Part shown: piece by piece, positions 11,038-21,711 of the stretch
How positions within the stretch are numbered: the stretch's first letter is position 1
Layout: each line of letters starts with the position of its first letter
NCBI GenBank assembly: GCA_905178155.1
Contig: CAJINV010000001.1
Coordinates: 672,637 to 736,636 of the forward strand
Direction: 5' to 3'
From: Amoebophrya sp. A120
Lineage: Eukaryota; Sar; Dinophyceae; Syndiniales; Amoebophryaceae
DNA: 64,000 bases
Notes under the pieces: generated by a model
The model's input: only the letters and a program-made list of their open reading frames with translations
Database searches by the model: none
Told to the model about the DNA's origin: nothing
Position numbers and translations under genes: made by a program

Positions 11038-12061
11038 AGAATCTAAAGACGAGCTACTTAGACGCGAGAATAAAGTTGATTAGCATGGGCGATGCTGATC
11101 CTACTGTTTGTTCTTTTTCGTAAAATTGAGTCGCTCCCGTTTGCGTTTACTGTTCCATAGCTTTTACTTAGTCTTAGATCAGAAAAAATTGCAAAGTGCT
11201 ACGCTGTGTTTAGTACCTAAGTTAGTAGGAGGTGGAGAGGAGTAGGAAGCTTGCGGTTCAAGCTGCGAGAGTGGTGGAAAACGTGTAGCAGGGGGCGTAT
11301 AGTAGAAGTTCCTAGAAATAAGATAGTGAAAAACAAAAATTGTAGAATAGGATTGTCGTTTGTACAAAAATCACAGCACAAAGCACCTCCACCTTCCACC
11401 GAGGACTTCTAATATGTTGTCATCGCCTCCCTCGCTTGTAGAAAAAGAGCACGAACTACCAGCATCATTGTCGAAACGAACTGAAAAGTAAAAGAAAATG
11501 GCATAATCTTGATCGTTGTTCGATTGACGTCAGCAAACGAGTGAACGGGAAGTAAAGGAAAAGAAAAAGACAGAATTTGGCGTTAGATGCTCGGTCGTTG
11601 GTACTACCAGGAAGTCTCCTCCCTGATGTCGTAAGTGATTTATCAATATACGTAGAATTGTCGCCTTTCTATTAGGTCAATACAACTCCCTTGCGGTCGT
11701 TTCAAGCTACATAAATCTCACAGTATTTCGTCACCATTGGTGTCTTCGTGGGTCGTCTCGGGGATCGATAATTGAACAAATTTTAATTACTGCTAGGGGG
11801 CTTTGAAAATGCAAATAGAAATACTTGTATGCGCAACGGTGAAATAGGATGAGTGACAGAAGAAGGGAAGAAGAAGGGAACAAGCGGATATGTATTCACA
11901 ATGCCGCACAGCAACTCGCCACCTGCTTGTCGTTTTTCCAGGACGACTATAGCTCGAGATTAACGTAAACAATACGTTTGATGTTTGAAAAATAAATTTT
12001 CATACCAGTACCAGGGAACTGATTTTTTTTTTCTACTAGAACCTGCACTTTTGTTGAAAAA
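11038..12061. other. Intergenic spacer, nothing recognised
   Basis: About 1 kb of AT-rich sequence between the stop at 11037 and the next ATG. Only short frames are present on both strands. No paired termini or RNA gene signature was seen. Confidence 0.6.
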
Positions 12062-15000
12062 ATGGATCCGACAATGGACGAGGAGCAGGAAGGAATTCCG
12101 ATGGACATTAGGAACTGCAAAAGTATCGTACTAGTAGTAATTGCAATACAAATTAGCCCAGCATGACAAATGGGATTTGTCATGCTGCTTTGCCTTGGGA
12201 TGAAGATTTGTATGTAATGCATGATTGCAATTACTACGAGTGCGATACTTTTGCACAGGATAGACATGGGCGGGAACCCAAACATCGGCACCTACCCTTA
12301 CGTCGTCGTGAAGGGCATCCCAACATACCAGACCGACTACCAGGGGTTTGGCCAGAAGAAGATGACACACCAAAAAATGAACGCGATTGTACTAATATGA
12401 GTGCCTTCTTTTGTTTCGCTGCTCTTGAAAAATACTGTATTTGTCGCGCTTTGGCCAGCGCGCTTCGTAGTTGTCAAACATTTATTCTTTTCTGCGGTGC
12501 CTTGAAGTGCGAAGTGCAATACAAAATTTTCACATACAACAGGAGGATGATGCAGCCCGAGAGCACGAGCTGAACACACAGAAGCTGATATTGTAAGGAA
12601 AAATCCCCCCTCCCCATATCGAAAAGGTATGTTTCCGAAAATTTGTGTTGCTGATTTGAGACCACAAATCACGTCTGTCTTGCAAGAAGGCAAGTGTAGA
12701 GGCTTCCGCGCCATTATGGAAGCGCTTTGGCATGCTGTTGCGCCTAGGGGACAGCCGTTTGTAATGCTAAGCAACTAGACCCAAACGCCCCTACCTAGGC
12801 CGAAGATCTGGCTGCGCTGCCTTACTGCAAGACAAATCGGATTTGTGTACGCAAATCCAGCATNNNNNNNNNNNNNNNNNNNNNNNNNNNNNNNNNNNNN
12901 NNNNNNNNNNNNNNNNNNNNNNNNNNNNNNNNNNNNNNNNNNNNNNNNNNNNNNNNNNNNNNNNNNNNNNNNNNNNNNNNNNNNNNNNNNNNNNNNNNNN
13001 NNNNNNNNNNNNNNNNNNNNNNNNNNNNNNNNNNNNNNNNNNNNNNNNNNNNNNNNNNNNNNNNNNNNNNNNNNNNNNNNNNNNNNNNNNNNNNNNNNNN
13101 NNNNNNNNNNNNNNNNNNNNNNNNNNNNNNNNNNNNNNNNNNNNNNNNNNNNNNNNNNNNNNNNNNNNNNNNNNNNNNNNNNNNNNNNNNNNNNNNNNNN
13201 NNNNNNNNNNNNNNNNNNNNNNNNNNNNNNNNNNNNNNNNNNNNNNNNNNNNNNNNNNNNNNNNNNNNNNNNNNNNNNNNNNNNNNNNNNNNNNNNNNNN
13301 NNNNNNNNNNNNNNNNNNNNNNNNNNNNNNNNNNNNNNNNNNNNNNNNNNNNNNNNNNNNNNNNNNNNNNNNNNNNNNNNNNNNNNNNNNNNNNNNNNNN
13401 NNNNNNNNNNNNNNNNNNGAAGGGTTGCCGGGGTCTCCCTCGCATCGGTTCTCGATGTCGGGTGTGAGTTTGTGACTGCGGGGGCAGTGGTTGGCTTAGG
13501 TTTGCGGAGTACATCTGAAAAGAGGCTCCCATTCCTTCTTCCAGGTAGCGATCCTAGATCGCCGCCACGCGGAGCCACCCCCGTATTTCACCCCCAGGGG
13601 GTTGTGGACCTGGCAAAACCGATGAGTTCGGGCTGCTGACTGTTCCACTTCTTCCGAGCGCGATCATGCTACGCCTCACGCCTCACGCAAATCCAGCATC
13701 AGAAGTTTCGTTTTGATATGGGGAGGGGGGATTTTTCCTGTTGATAGCTGAGACAAAAGAACAAGCCAAAGGAAAGAAAAGACCTCAGTCGGTACGACGG
13801 GAAGCCAAAAATGACTGCTGACGGTATTACTGAAAAAAGCGCACTACTTCATTCACTTCCTGAGGTCACTGCAATCGTCTCGATTTCTATAGTGTAATTT
13901 GGTATTGGTTGTCTTGTGCTTGTGTTCTGTATGCCGGCATGAAGAAAAACTGTGCTTCGTGTAGTGGTGAACATAAAAAATGAGAACACGTCAGGCACCG
14001 TCGTTCCCCGGCCACCTTTGTCAAGGTCCACGTCAGTACAGGAACTCGGCGAGATCACTTTTACGGGAATCAACTTTAAGAAGCCAACCGCCATGACAGT
14101 AGCAAATTTCAAGAAGGGCAAGCGACTATCCATGTGCTGGGACAACGTATTACATACAGGCTGCTTCTTTTTTTCGATGCCTTTTCGACCACTGTAAAAC
14201 TAAAAGCTACGTAGTGTATGTCTATCAAAGCTGTTTTCATGTGGAGGAGCAGCTTACACAGTGACAGGTACCTATGCGAAAAAAACAAATTATCAATTTG
14301 AATTATTCGCAAAACAGATCGCCAGTTACGGTTCAGATTCGTGGACGACGACAAACGGTGAATTCGGCAGCGTCGTACAGCCAAGCGTGTTGAAGGCCAA
14401 GAGGCACGGGGTGATGAGCTTTGAGAACTCAAGGTAAATCATAATCTTCTATTGCGCTGTAGTTGCGGGGACAGTGTTCTTTTGTTTGAGCGTTTTTTTT
14501 CTATGCGATTGCGGTGGGGTTGTCGAGGCCAGAGTTGAGCTTCACTTTTCTTTGCGACGACAAGGGTGGATGGATTTCGTAGTGATTGAAGCGCCGGGCG
14601 ATTTGTGAATGTCTTACGGTGCTGGAGAATGAAGATAGAAGCAATTTCTAATTTCAGATTTCTGCCGAACCATCCGCACTGGAAGGACCGACCGTACAAG
14701 CCTGGTGAGTACATCAAGTGCCCCCGATCCACGTATTCGCCTGTTATAATACTTTCTCACATGTAGACTACTTCTTGCAACAATTCACTTGGATTTTATC
14801 ATGCGGCCTTCGTCGGTCTTTTTCTGCAAAAATGATAGTTAGACTGTCGTATAAAAAAAAAAATTTCAATTAGAGCTTTAGATGTCGTCTGTACTGTGAT
14901 CAACTGCAAAACAGGTATTCGGATCTCGGTTCCTACTACATTGATGGATACAAGTATCATGGGGAAAAAAGAAGACGGTCTCTTCAACCTCGTATTTGCA

Positions 15001-15234
15001 TTTTATGCACACGATTATTCCGCATCCGCTGTTGAAAGAAAATGCAAAAAAACAAACAGCTGTAAAAATCAAATTGCACAAAGAAAAGCTGCCATGCGAA
15101 GATGCCATTTGTGGTTTGGAAAAACGACACCGTATGATTTGTTTCTCGTGCATACAAAGCTCCCGCCCGAGTACCAGTACACGCTTACCAAGCGCGTGAC
15201 GGATGGTGTTGACAACGGGAACCCAGTGATGTAA
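12062..15234 (+). CDS. Hypothetical protein, 8 exons, 2 introners (one holding an assembly gap)
   Basis: Exons: 12062-12108, 12268-12388, 12543-12588, 13752-13823, 13965-14146, 14318-14433, 14658-14704, 14915-15234. The total is 951 nt, or 316 aa. Five introns have GT...AG ends, although 14705-14914 begins GTGAGT rather than GTA. Two more introns are introners. The acidic start (MDPTMDEEQEGIPMDMGG) leads to a Gly/Tyr stretch (NIGTYPYVVVKGIPTY), a Lys/Glu-rich helix, then FENSRFLPNHPHWKDRPYKP. Short proteins with such Pro/Tyr/Trp motifs occur among axonemal inner proteins, but I do not recognise this one. The last exon is the least certain: its middle is Lys/Asn-rich and another frame is open for part of it. 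Confidence 0.6.
12109..12262 (+). mobile_element. Introner, family G (154 bp)
   Basis: Left end TAGGAACTGCAAAAGTATCG, right end CGATACTTTTGCACAGGATA, continuing inward as a long inverted repeat (gtactagtagtaattgca). The target duplication is GACAT, exact. Excision gives I-P-M-D-M-G-G in frame. Confidence 0.88.
12589..13746 (+). mobile_element. Introner, family C, enlarged by an internal insertion and gap
   Basis: Family C ends (TATTGTAAGGAAAAATCCCC; right end ggatttttcctgTTGATA) with exact target duplication GCTGA (12584-12588, 13747-13751). Excision joins Q-K-L-R-Q-K in frame. Other family C copies are 321-325 bp; this one is 1158 bp. The extra sequence is bounded by a 15-bp direct repeat (12849-12863 and 13685-13699) and contains 555 Ns. 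Confidence 0.8.
12864..13418. other. Assembly gap (555 N)
   Basis: A run of Ns inside the family C introner. The 266 bp after it (13419-13684) have no counterpart in the other family C copies. They are either a nested insertion or a misjoin. Confidence 0.95.
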
Positions 15235-17042
15235 GCAGGATTTTTTCCGGATGAATCAACATGCATAAAATGAAACGTCAATTTTGCATGACCAAGGTAT
15301 GATAGGCAAGAACATCACAATTATTTTGCCTCATCACAAGAATTTTCGTCGTGGAAATAAAGGCAACAATTTTATTCTTTCATCGCAAAACAGAATTTTC
15401 ATTTCGAAACCTCCTCACTATCAAGTCTAGTACCTTCACATTGTGTTTAATTATCTTCAGTTTTATCGCAAACACGAAGAACACCCGAATCAATCTTACA
15501 GTCAAAAATAGCGGCTTGTGGTAGGAGCGGAAATTGTAGCTATTTTCAATCTACCCTAGATAGGTCTATCCCAAAAACGAAGAAAACAAATGTAGCAAAA
15601 ATGGTCACGGAAGCTGTAATATAATTATCCGAACCCAGCGAGGGTGGTGGATGAGAGTCAGTTACAGTTTATTCATGTAAAAAAGGAAAAAGCGTCATGC
15701 ATTTGATGCAGTTTGTCTTCCGGGGAAACAGCAGTACTGTGGCTTTCGGTGGATCTTCACGCAGGTAGAAAATTCAAATGTATACTAGTATCGCCGCATG
15801 TACAATACGACGAAAATAACGGAGTCCTCCATAGTCCCATTAGGCGTTTGGATACAAAACGACACTTACACCAATAAGTGCTTAGATTGTTGTTTTGTTG
15901 ATGTAAAATGATGTGTCTCAAGAAGAAAAACTTGAAAACGCTCCGTCAGCAAAGATGTTGGACCACTAAGGAGCATATTACGGCAAGTGGTTGTTCAGAA
16001 AAATGTGCAGCCCTCGCTTTTTTATTGCGTTGAGATATATTTAATGGTAGTGCGTCGTCCGCTCGTGTTTTTTTGTTTCTATCGGTCAATCGTTTAGACG
16101 TCTAAGGACAACTCGGTCTAAAGGAGGCATGAAACAACAGATCATACCTGTATTAAGAGTACAGTGGCTGTAACTCCCGTAACAGTAGAAAGAATTCTAT
16201 ATTCAACGGCAACCAACGCGGACGAACTGCAGCGTCGTTGCTGGAAAGAAGCACGAAGAAGAAGCGGAATTGCATCGGTGAAGATGAAAACGATGAGGGC
16301 TATTCATTTCATTGCACAGGTCGGTGGATAACTTCTACCTGGGAAGGAATGTGAAACGCCAGGAGTTGGCTGGGTCGGTTTCGTGTGCGGTGTGTCGCTC
16401 TCGTGCCTCGGTGTGTTGCAACTTGATGGTAAAAGATAATCGGTATGCGTACTGTTTCTGCCCCGGACGTCGTGATTTTAAACAAAGTGTTACCCGCGTC
16501 ATCGTGCCTTGCTGAGACTATGTTCGTATCCATATCATTCACGGTCCAACACGATGTTGATTCGTCAAAAATAGAAGGCTCTGGCTTCAACACGGCTGTG
16601 TCGGTGTGGTTTCATATGTCCGTCTGACTGCATTCATTTTTCTGTTGTCGTCTGACTGTTTTCTCTTGTACGTCCACTTTGCCCTCTTATTTGCCAGGCT
16701 CAAACTCCCTACGAGAAAAGGCGTCACTCCGTTTTGGCTCCCCACTAGTGCTAAAAACTTGTCGCGTCTACTTGTTTTCGTGGTTCGAGCTTGAATTTTT
16801 GTTTTCAAACTTCAACTGTCATCAACTTGCTCGGCACTCGAAATCCATATTATATATTCATTTTCATTTGTGTAGTACCCTGTCGATTTCAAATTTGATT
16901 GTGATTTCCCCTATGATCTAAGGAAATAATTTTTGACCTTCCATTTTGATTTGTTTTTTCTTTCATTTTCAGAATTGTTATTGTAGTGAGTGCCGCGAGT
17001 TGGTCGGGCACAAATATCGAAGACCGACGACAACAGACGATT
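15235..17042. other. Long non-coding stretch, nothing recognised
   Basis: About 1.8 kb of AT-rich sequence with only short frames on both strands. It includes the 3' end of the upstream gene. A moderately GC segment at 16310-16500 has short open frames but no family match and no splice-consistent extension. Confidence 0.5.
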
Positions 17043-17307
17043 TATCCTGTGTAATAGAAATGTCCCCACCGCAGAGGAAAGAGAGGGTCTGTGAACTCCG
17101 CATGACAAATCCGCGTGCTTAGTTTCGTTGTGCCTGACTGTAGAAGCCGCACCACAAGTCGATCATCAATCTCATGTAGCATTAAAAATCCGATGAAAAC
17201 ACCATGTGAAAGATGTTCCTCATGGGGCTGCGCATGAGAGACATCCTCACCATGTAAGTAACTACGCATGACAGCTCTGAGACGTGGGGACGTTTTTACA
17301 CAGGATA
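17043..17307 (+). mobile_element. Introner, family E (265 bp), outside any recognised CDS
   Basis: Inverted ends TATCCTGTGTAATAGAAATG (then tccccac) and gtggggacgtttttacacaggata. The flanking 5-mers are CGATT/CGACT (one mismatch). Same family as 35738-36034. The flanks are not in a CDS I can support, so it may sit in a 5' UTR or in an unrecognised upstream exon of the 17772 gene. Confidence 0.75.
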
Positions 17308-17771
17308 CGACTAAGAATTGCAACAACGAGAAGAATTGCGCATAACGAGCGAGGCGAATTTGATAAAGAAAAGCTAAAGATAGTAAATCCGGGGAGTAGT
17401 GCTTATAGATACTTAAAGAGAACAAGGAAGGAAAACAGCGCTCCGCTGTTCCAAGTAATAGGCAAAAGAAACAGAAAAACAAATCAGGAGAAGGCCAACC
17501 TGTCACCTGCGGCGCGACGCGGTACAAATTTATCACCTGACCACTCGTTTTCGTCCGCTTTTCTTCGTACTTAGAGTCTTATTCCTGCTCGCGAAAACTA
17601 TGATCCACAATATTTATTCTTGCATCTGATCTATCTTCAATACAGGCACGACTCGCAAGAACGCGGAAAAAAGAAGTGCTGTGCAGGCCAAAGAAAAAGG
17701 TAGAAAGACCGGAGAAGCCGTCGTCGATCAAGAAGCCGTCGTCGATCAAGAGCAGAACGTCGTAGCAAAAA
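17308..17771. other. Leader/spacer upstream of the 17772 gene
   Basis: Open frames exist (for example 17284-17574, Lys/Arg-rich), but none has clear protein character. This could be 5' UTR or an unrecognised exon, given the introner immediately before it. Confidence 0.35.
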
Positions 17772-20347
17772 ATGGTGCGAAAGTTAGCTGTGAATGAGCA
17801 AGAGCAACTCCTCGCGGGTGGCGGCGGGGGTGGTGGAGCAGATTCGGTGGACGACGCTTGGATCCAAAAGTTGGAAAACAAGGTGAAGCACCCAAGTGGA
17901 CCAGCTGGGGACGCAAAGCACTATTTGCGCGTGAAGAACAGGAACGAGAAGTATTCGGCGGTCCGCTGCAATGAGGTAGAGAAAATGCCAAATGGAAGTT
18001 GGCAGATTACTGTCGGCGGCGGCGGGATACCCTTCATTCAGAATGGCCAGTGGATTCGTACACTGGATGCACCGCGCCGCGGAGGTTTGGGGAGGTTTCA
18101 AAACGACTACTTCTCGCCCATCGCGTTCCAGGGCCGCCTTGTTTTCCTGAACACGAAAAATTTAGAAGGATCGGGCGCCTGGAAGGCGGGGAAAAGTCCC
18201 GAAGAGAGGCAGGCTTTCGCGACGGAGCAACACCGAAAATGGAAAGAAGCGTACAACTTGCACGAAAAGTGGATCAAGAACTTGCACAGTGGGATTCAGT
18301 TTCCGTCCGCGCCAAACGGCAAACAGTACCACAACGGGCTGAATCGTTTCCGCGAGGTGATTACGAACGACGTGGTGAATAGAGCACTGAGCCCGGAAGG
18401 CCTTCCAGATGGAAGCGCGGACGAGCTCTCTTACCAAAGACTGACCGATACCTATCTGGGGTACGTGGCCGGTCAAAACATTGAGCACGTGGATGCGTTA
18501 ATGTTGGCAGAGTACAGAACGGGGAAGACAAGTCTGAACATCGACCCACGTGTGGTCAAAATCAAAGATGACCAGAACGGGGAGTTGCGAGACCTCGAAG
18601 CGTTCCGCGAAGTGCCAGACCAACATGATGCTATTTTGCAAGGGCAGGGACTCTATCAGATTGGTTTCCGCAGCACCACGAGCGGCGCGACGACAACCGT
18701 TCACATGCGGGCCGAGCTGTTGGGGCTTGCAGTCTCCAGCGTCAATGGAGAGCTTGGTGGCGATGGGTATGATGTTGGCAAGGACGCGCAGGTGGCGAAC
18801 AAATTGATTCAAGAGGACGCCTTGTGGTCCGAGCACTTCGGTTTTCGGGATCCCTTGCCAGCGTTAGGCGGTAGTCACAAAAATCGTGCCGATCGCGGTC
18901 TGTGGGAGGAATCCCCCGGAATGCAGGCAGCCGTGAAAAAGGGCTTGGTTACCTCCACCGAGGCGAAATGGATTACCAGCTTCGGCCGTGGAAGTCGGGA
19001 TGAAACCTACGGACGCAACGGCAACCTGGAAGATTCCGTGCGCTTCCTGCAGGCACTCGACGCGGAGGACCAGGAGCTCCGCCTCCAGCAACAAGGAAAA
19101 GCAGGGCAAGGAGGAGCAACAGGAACCCCTACAGGAGCCACGCCCCTGGGGGATTTGGTGAAAGCCGATGGGAATGCTTTTGGTGCCTGGGGCATGCTTG
19201 TTTTCGGCCACAGGAAGGACGAAAAAGACTTTGACCCGGCCGCCTTTGCCCGAAACGCGGCTCCAAAAAAGGAGCTGGTATCGCACGACGCAAAGGCGCC
19301 TTTGGTGGATGTGCGGCACATGAACGAGGACATGCAAAAATTCTTCGGCGTCCGCTTGATGCGCGACGGGGACGCGACTCCCATCATCCGACCGAGTTCC
19401 AAGTTCGGCGCGGTGGTTGCCATGCACTTCGACCCGGATGGTTTGTACCCGAAGAAGTTCTCGTTCAAAGGGTACCGAGATGGCGAGCCGGGTTCGAAAG
19501 GCGTGTTTCTTGAATCGCACCCGTTTCCGCACGTGGTTACGGCGAAGGACGAAAAGGCCGTTTTGCGCTATTGTTTGGCGAAATACGGGACGGACGGAAA
19601 ACTGTACATGATAGAAGTGGTTGTGCCCTTTGGGTACGGGCTTTTCGTGAACAAAAACGTGATCCACGGGGACACCTATGTGAAAGGAACGGTGCTCATC
19701 TACCTGGAGCCGCTGGAAGAATACGCAGACTCCGCGCTGGTCCGCATATTCACCGCAAATATGTCCTCTGGGTCACTGGAAAACGGCCACTTTTGTCATG
19801 CACATTTTGCATGATCCATGATTTCTGTGATGCAGCATGCCCTCGCATCTACACAGATTTTGTGATGGCTTTCTATATATAAATACCTATACCGCATGAG
19901 AAATGATGCCCTCTCCGCGTAGCAAGAACTGGAACTCTTTGGCTTTTCATCCAATACAGATTTTCATTTTGGGTTTGTAGAGTCCCAAGGTTGCTTCACA
20001 AATTCCACCTCTCCAGACCCAGACCTATTTGCATTGCATACCGCACCGCCGATGGCAAAATGGTGAACTACTACAAGGAAAGCGACGTGCTAGATTTCCC
20101 TTATCAACATGGACCTGATTTTGTTGCTCAAGCTCAAGGTGCTGAAGATGGTAGTTGTGGCGGAAATTTAGTTTGCAACGGCGCCAGCACCGCGGGCCTG
20201 ACCATCGCAGTCGTTTTGGGCTGTGGCCTTGTGGTCGCCGTTGTCATGTTTTTTCTCATGGGCAGAATGGGAAGGGCAAGGGGGGGCGGAAACGATAGAA
20301 CCGCGGCGACGTCAGCTCGTGACAATGTCGACGCTGATCTAGCGTGA
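17772..20347 (+). CDS. Hypothetical protein with C-terminal membrane anchor, 1 introner
   Basis: Exons 17772-19746 and 20046-20347 (2277 nt, 758 aa) flank one family A introner; the splice joins A-L-V-R-T-A-D-G in frame. The N-terminus has a Gly run (residues about 15-22). The body is a large folded, hydrophilic domain. Its C-terminal part is cupin-like in feel (FKGYRDGEPGSKGVFLE; VVVPFGYGLFVNKNVIHGD; GTVLIYLEPLEEYA), but I cannot place it in a family. Exon 2 encodes a Cys-containing segment (GSCGGNLVCNG), one transmembrane helix (about 23 residues, starting AGLTIAVVLGCGLVV) and a short basic tail. This gives a large domain outside the cytosol or in a lumen only if a signal exists. I see no N-terminal signal peptide, so a tail-anchored topology is equally possible. 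Confidence 0.75.
19747..20040 (+). mobile_element. Introner, family A, diverged (294 bp)
   Basis: Left end TATTCACCGCAAATATGTCC, right end ccagacccagacctatttgc...GCATA. The target duplication is CCGCA, exact. It splits the membrane protein gene just before its anchor exon. Confidence 0.85.
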
Positions 20348-21711
20348 TGCAGGTGAATGATGTAGATCTGAGAAGGACTCCTAGTGCGAAGACACAATTA
20401 ATTGTTCACTTTATTTTTAAAATGAGAGTTAAAAAATATTTATAGATAAAGATTATATGATGAATTCTTAGTATATTAGGGTCTATTTTCGCTTCGCTTT
20501 CTTCTCTTCGACCCAAAACGACAGGACAAGCCTACCAAACCTCGCAGTTCGCACCGGCTCCAGTGATCTACTCAAACTTCTATTTTTATTTTACATTGCA
20601 GTATAAGTTCTAGGTATAGGTTTTGAAGAGTTACATATGTAAAAAACTAAAAACACAAAAACAAAACGTTCAAACTTACACCTTCAGAAGTTCAAGAGAC
20701 ACAAGTTCCTGCAGAAATAGACTTTTGGTTTTGCTGTTTTCACACAAGCAAGCTCAACTTTTCGCAAGCACGACCTTTCGTTTTCTCTTACAGAACTCCG
20801 CACTCGCAGCAGGCGCAAGTAGATTTCACTTTTTCAGAAGCAACAGCAGCGTTTACTTTTTCAACATCTAGAGCAACTTTTGGACTTTCTCTTCGACTTT
20901 TTAACTTTCGAAAAAAAAAACTTTTTCCTAGTTCAGAAAAACAGCTTTCCGGAACGTTTAGTTTTTCTCAGGCTAACGAGGCCAAAGCTGCTGTAGCCAC
21001 CTAGTATTTTTTTTAAACTGAGAGTTAGTGAGGTGAGAGTTGGCGTCCCCTTCTCTCCCCTTGCTGGGAATCACTACTACTACTAAACTAGCTCTAACAT
21101 CGTGAGAGGAAGGTAAGCCCTTCAAGCGGAAACCACGACTCCAACACTAACAAACAAACAAACTACAGGTTTTGAAGAGGAAAAAAGTGAATAAACATCC
21201 CCGCAAAGAACATGCGGAAAAATGTGGGTGCTCATTGTGTTCAATTTGTTTATACTAGGCTGTAGTTGAGGTATCTATGGGTGTTTACGTTTACCAAAGC
21301 CTGACGTTTTGCGGCCGCCCGTTGATCGAGAGGGAGCAGAAAGATCTCTAGACCTGCGAGTGTTTTTTTTGTCTTTATTACTGCAAGAGGAGGGATTTTT
21401 TAGTGAGTAGAGAGTGAGCAAAAATGGGATTTCTGACGCAAGCGTTAGCGTGAAGAGGATCAACCTGCCGTGCGATGTAGAGAAAGAGGTTTTTTGGTGT
21501 GCTGCTTTATTTCTTCGTGCAGCTTGACTGAGCGTACTTACAACTTGATTCGCTGCAGAGCAAAGCCAACTGTTGAGGTTTACTTTTGGCTTTGCTGCAG
21601 CTCTGCGTGCCGGCGCCAGTAATTTCGTACTCAAAATTGTGATGAAAAATCAATTTGTGCGGTCGCGAAGAAAAGGTCGGCAAATCTGCCGGGACGAACC
21701 GTGATTAAAAG
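20348..21711. other. Intergenic spacer, nothing recognised
   Basis: About 1.36 kb of AT-rich sequence between the anchor-protein stop and the first TSP1 gene. No frame with protein character was seen. An unrecognised first exon carrying a signal peptide for the TSP1 gene could lie here. Confidence 0.55.

Noticed and set aside
12775-13639. Open frames of 210-267 codons across the N block
   Set aside because: They are artefacts of untranslated Ns in the assembly gap.
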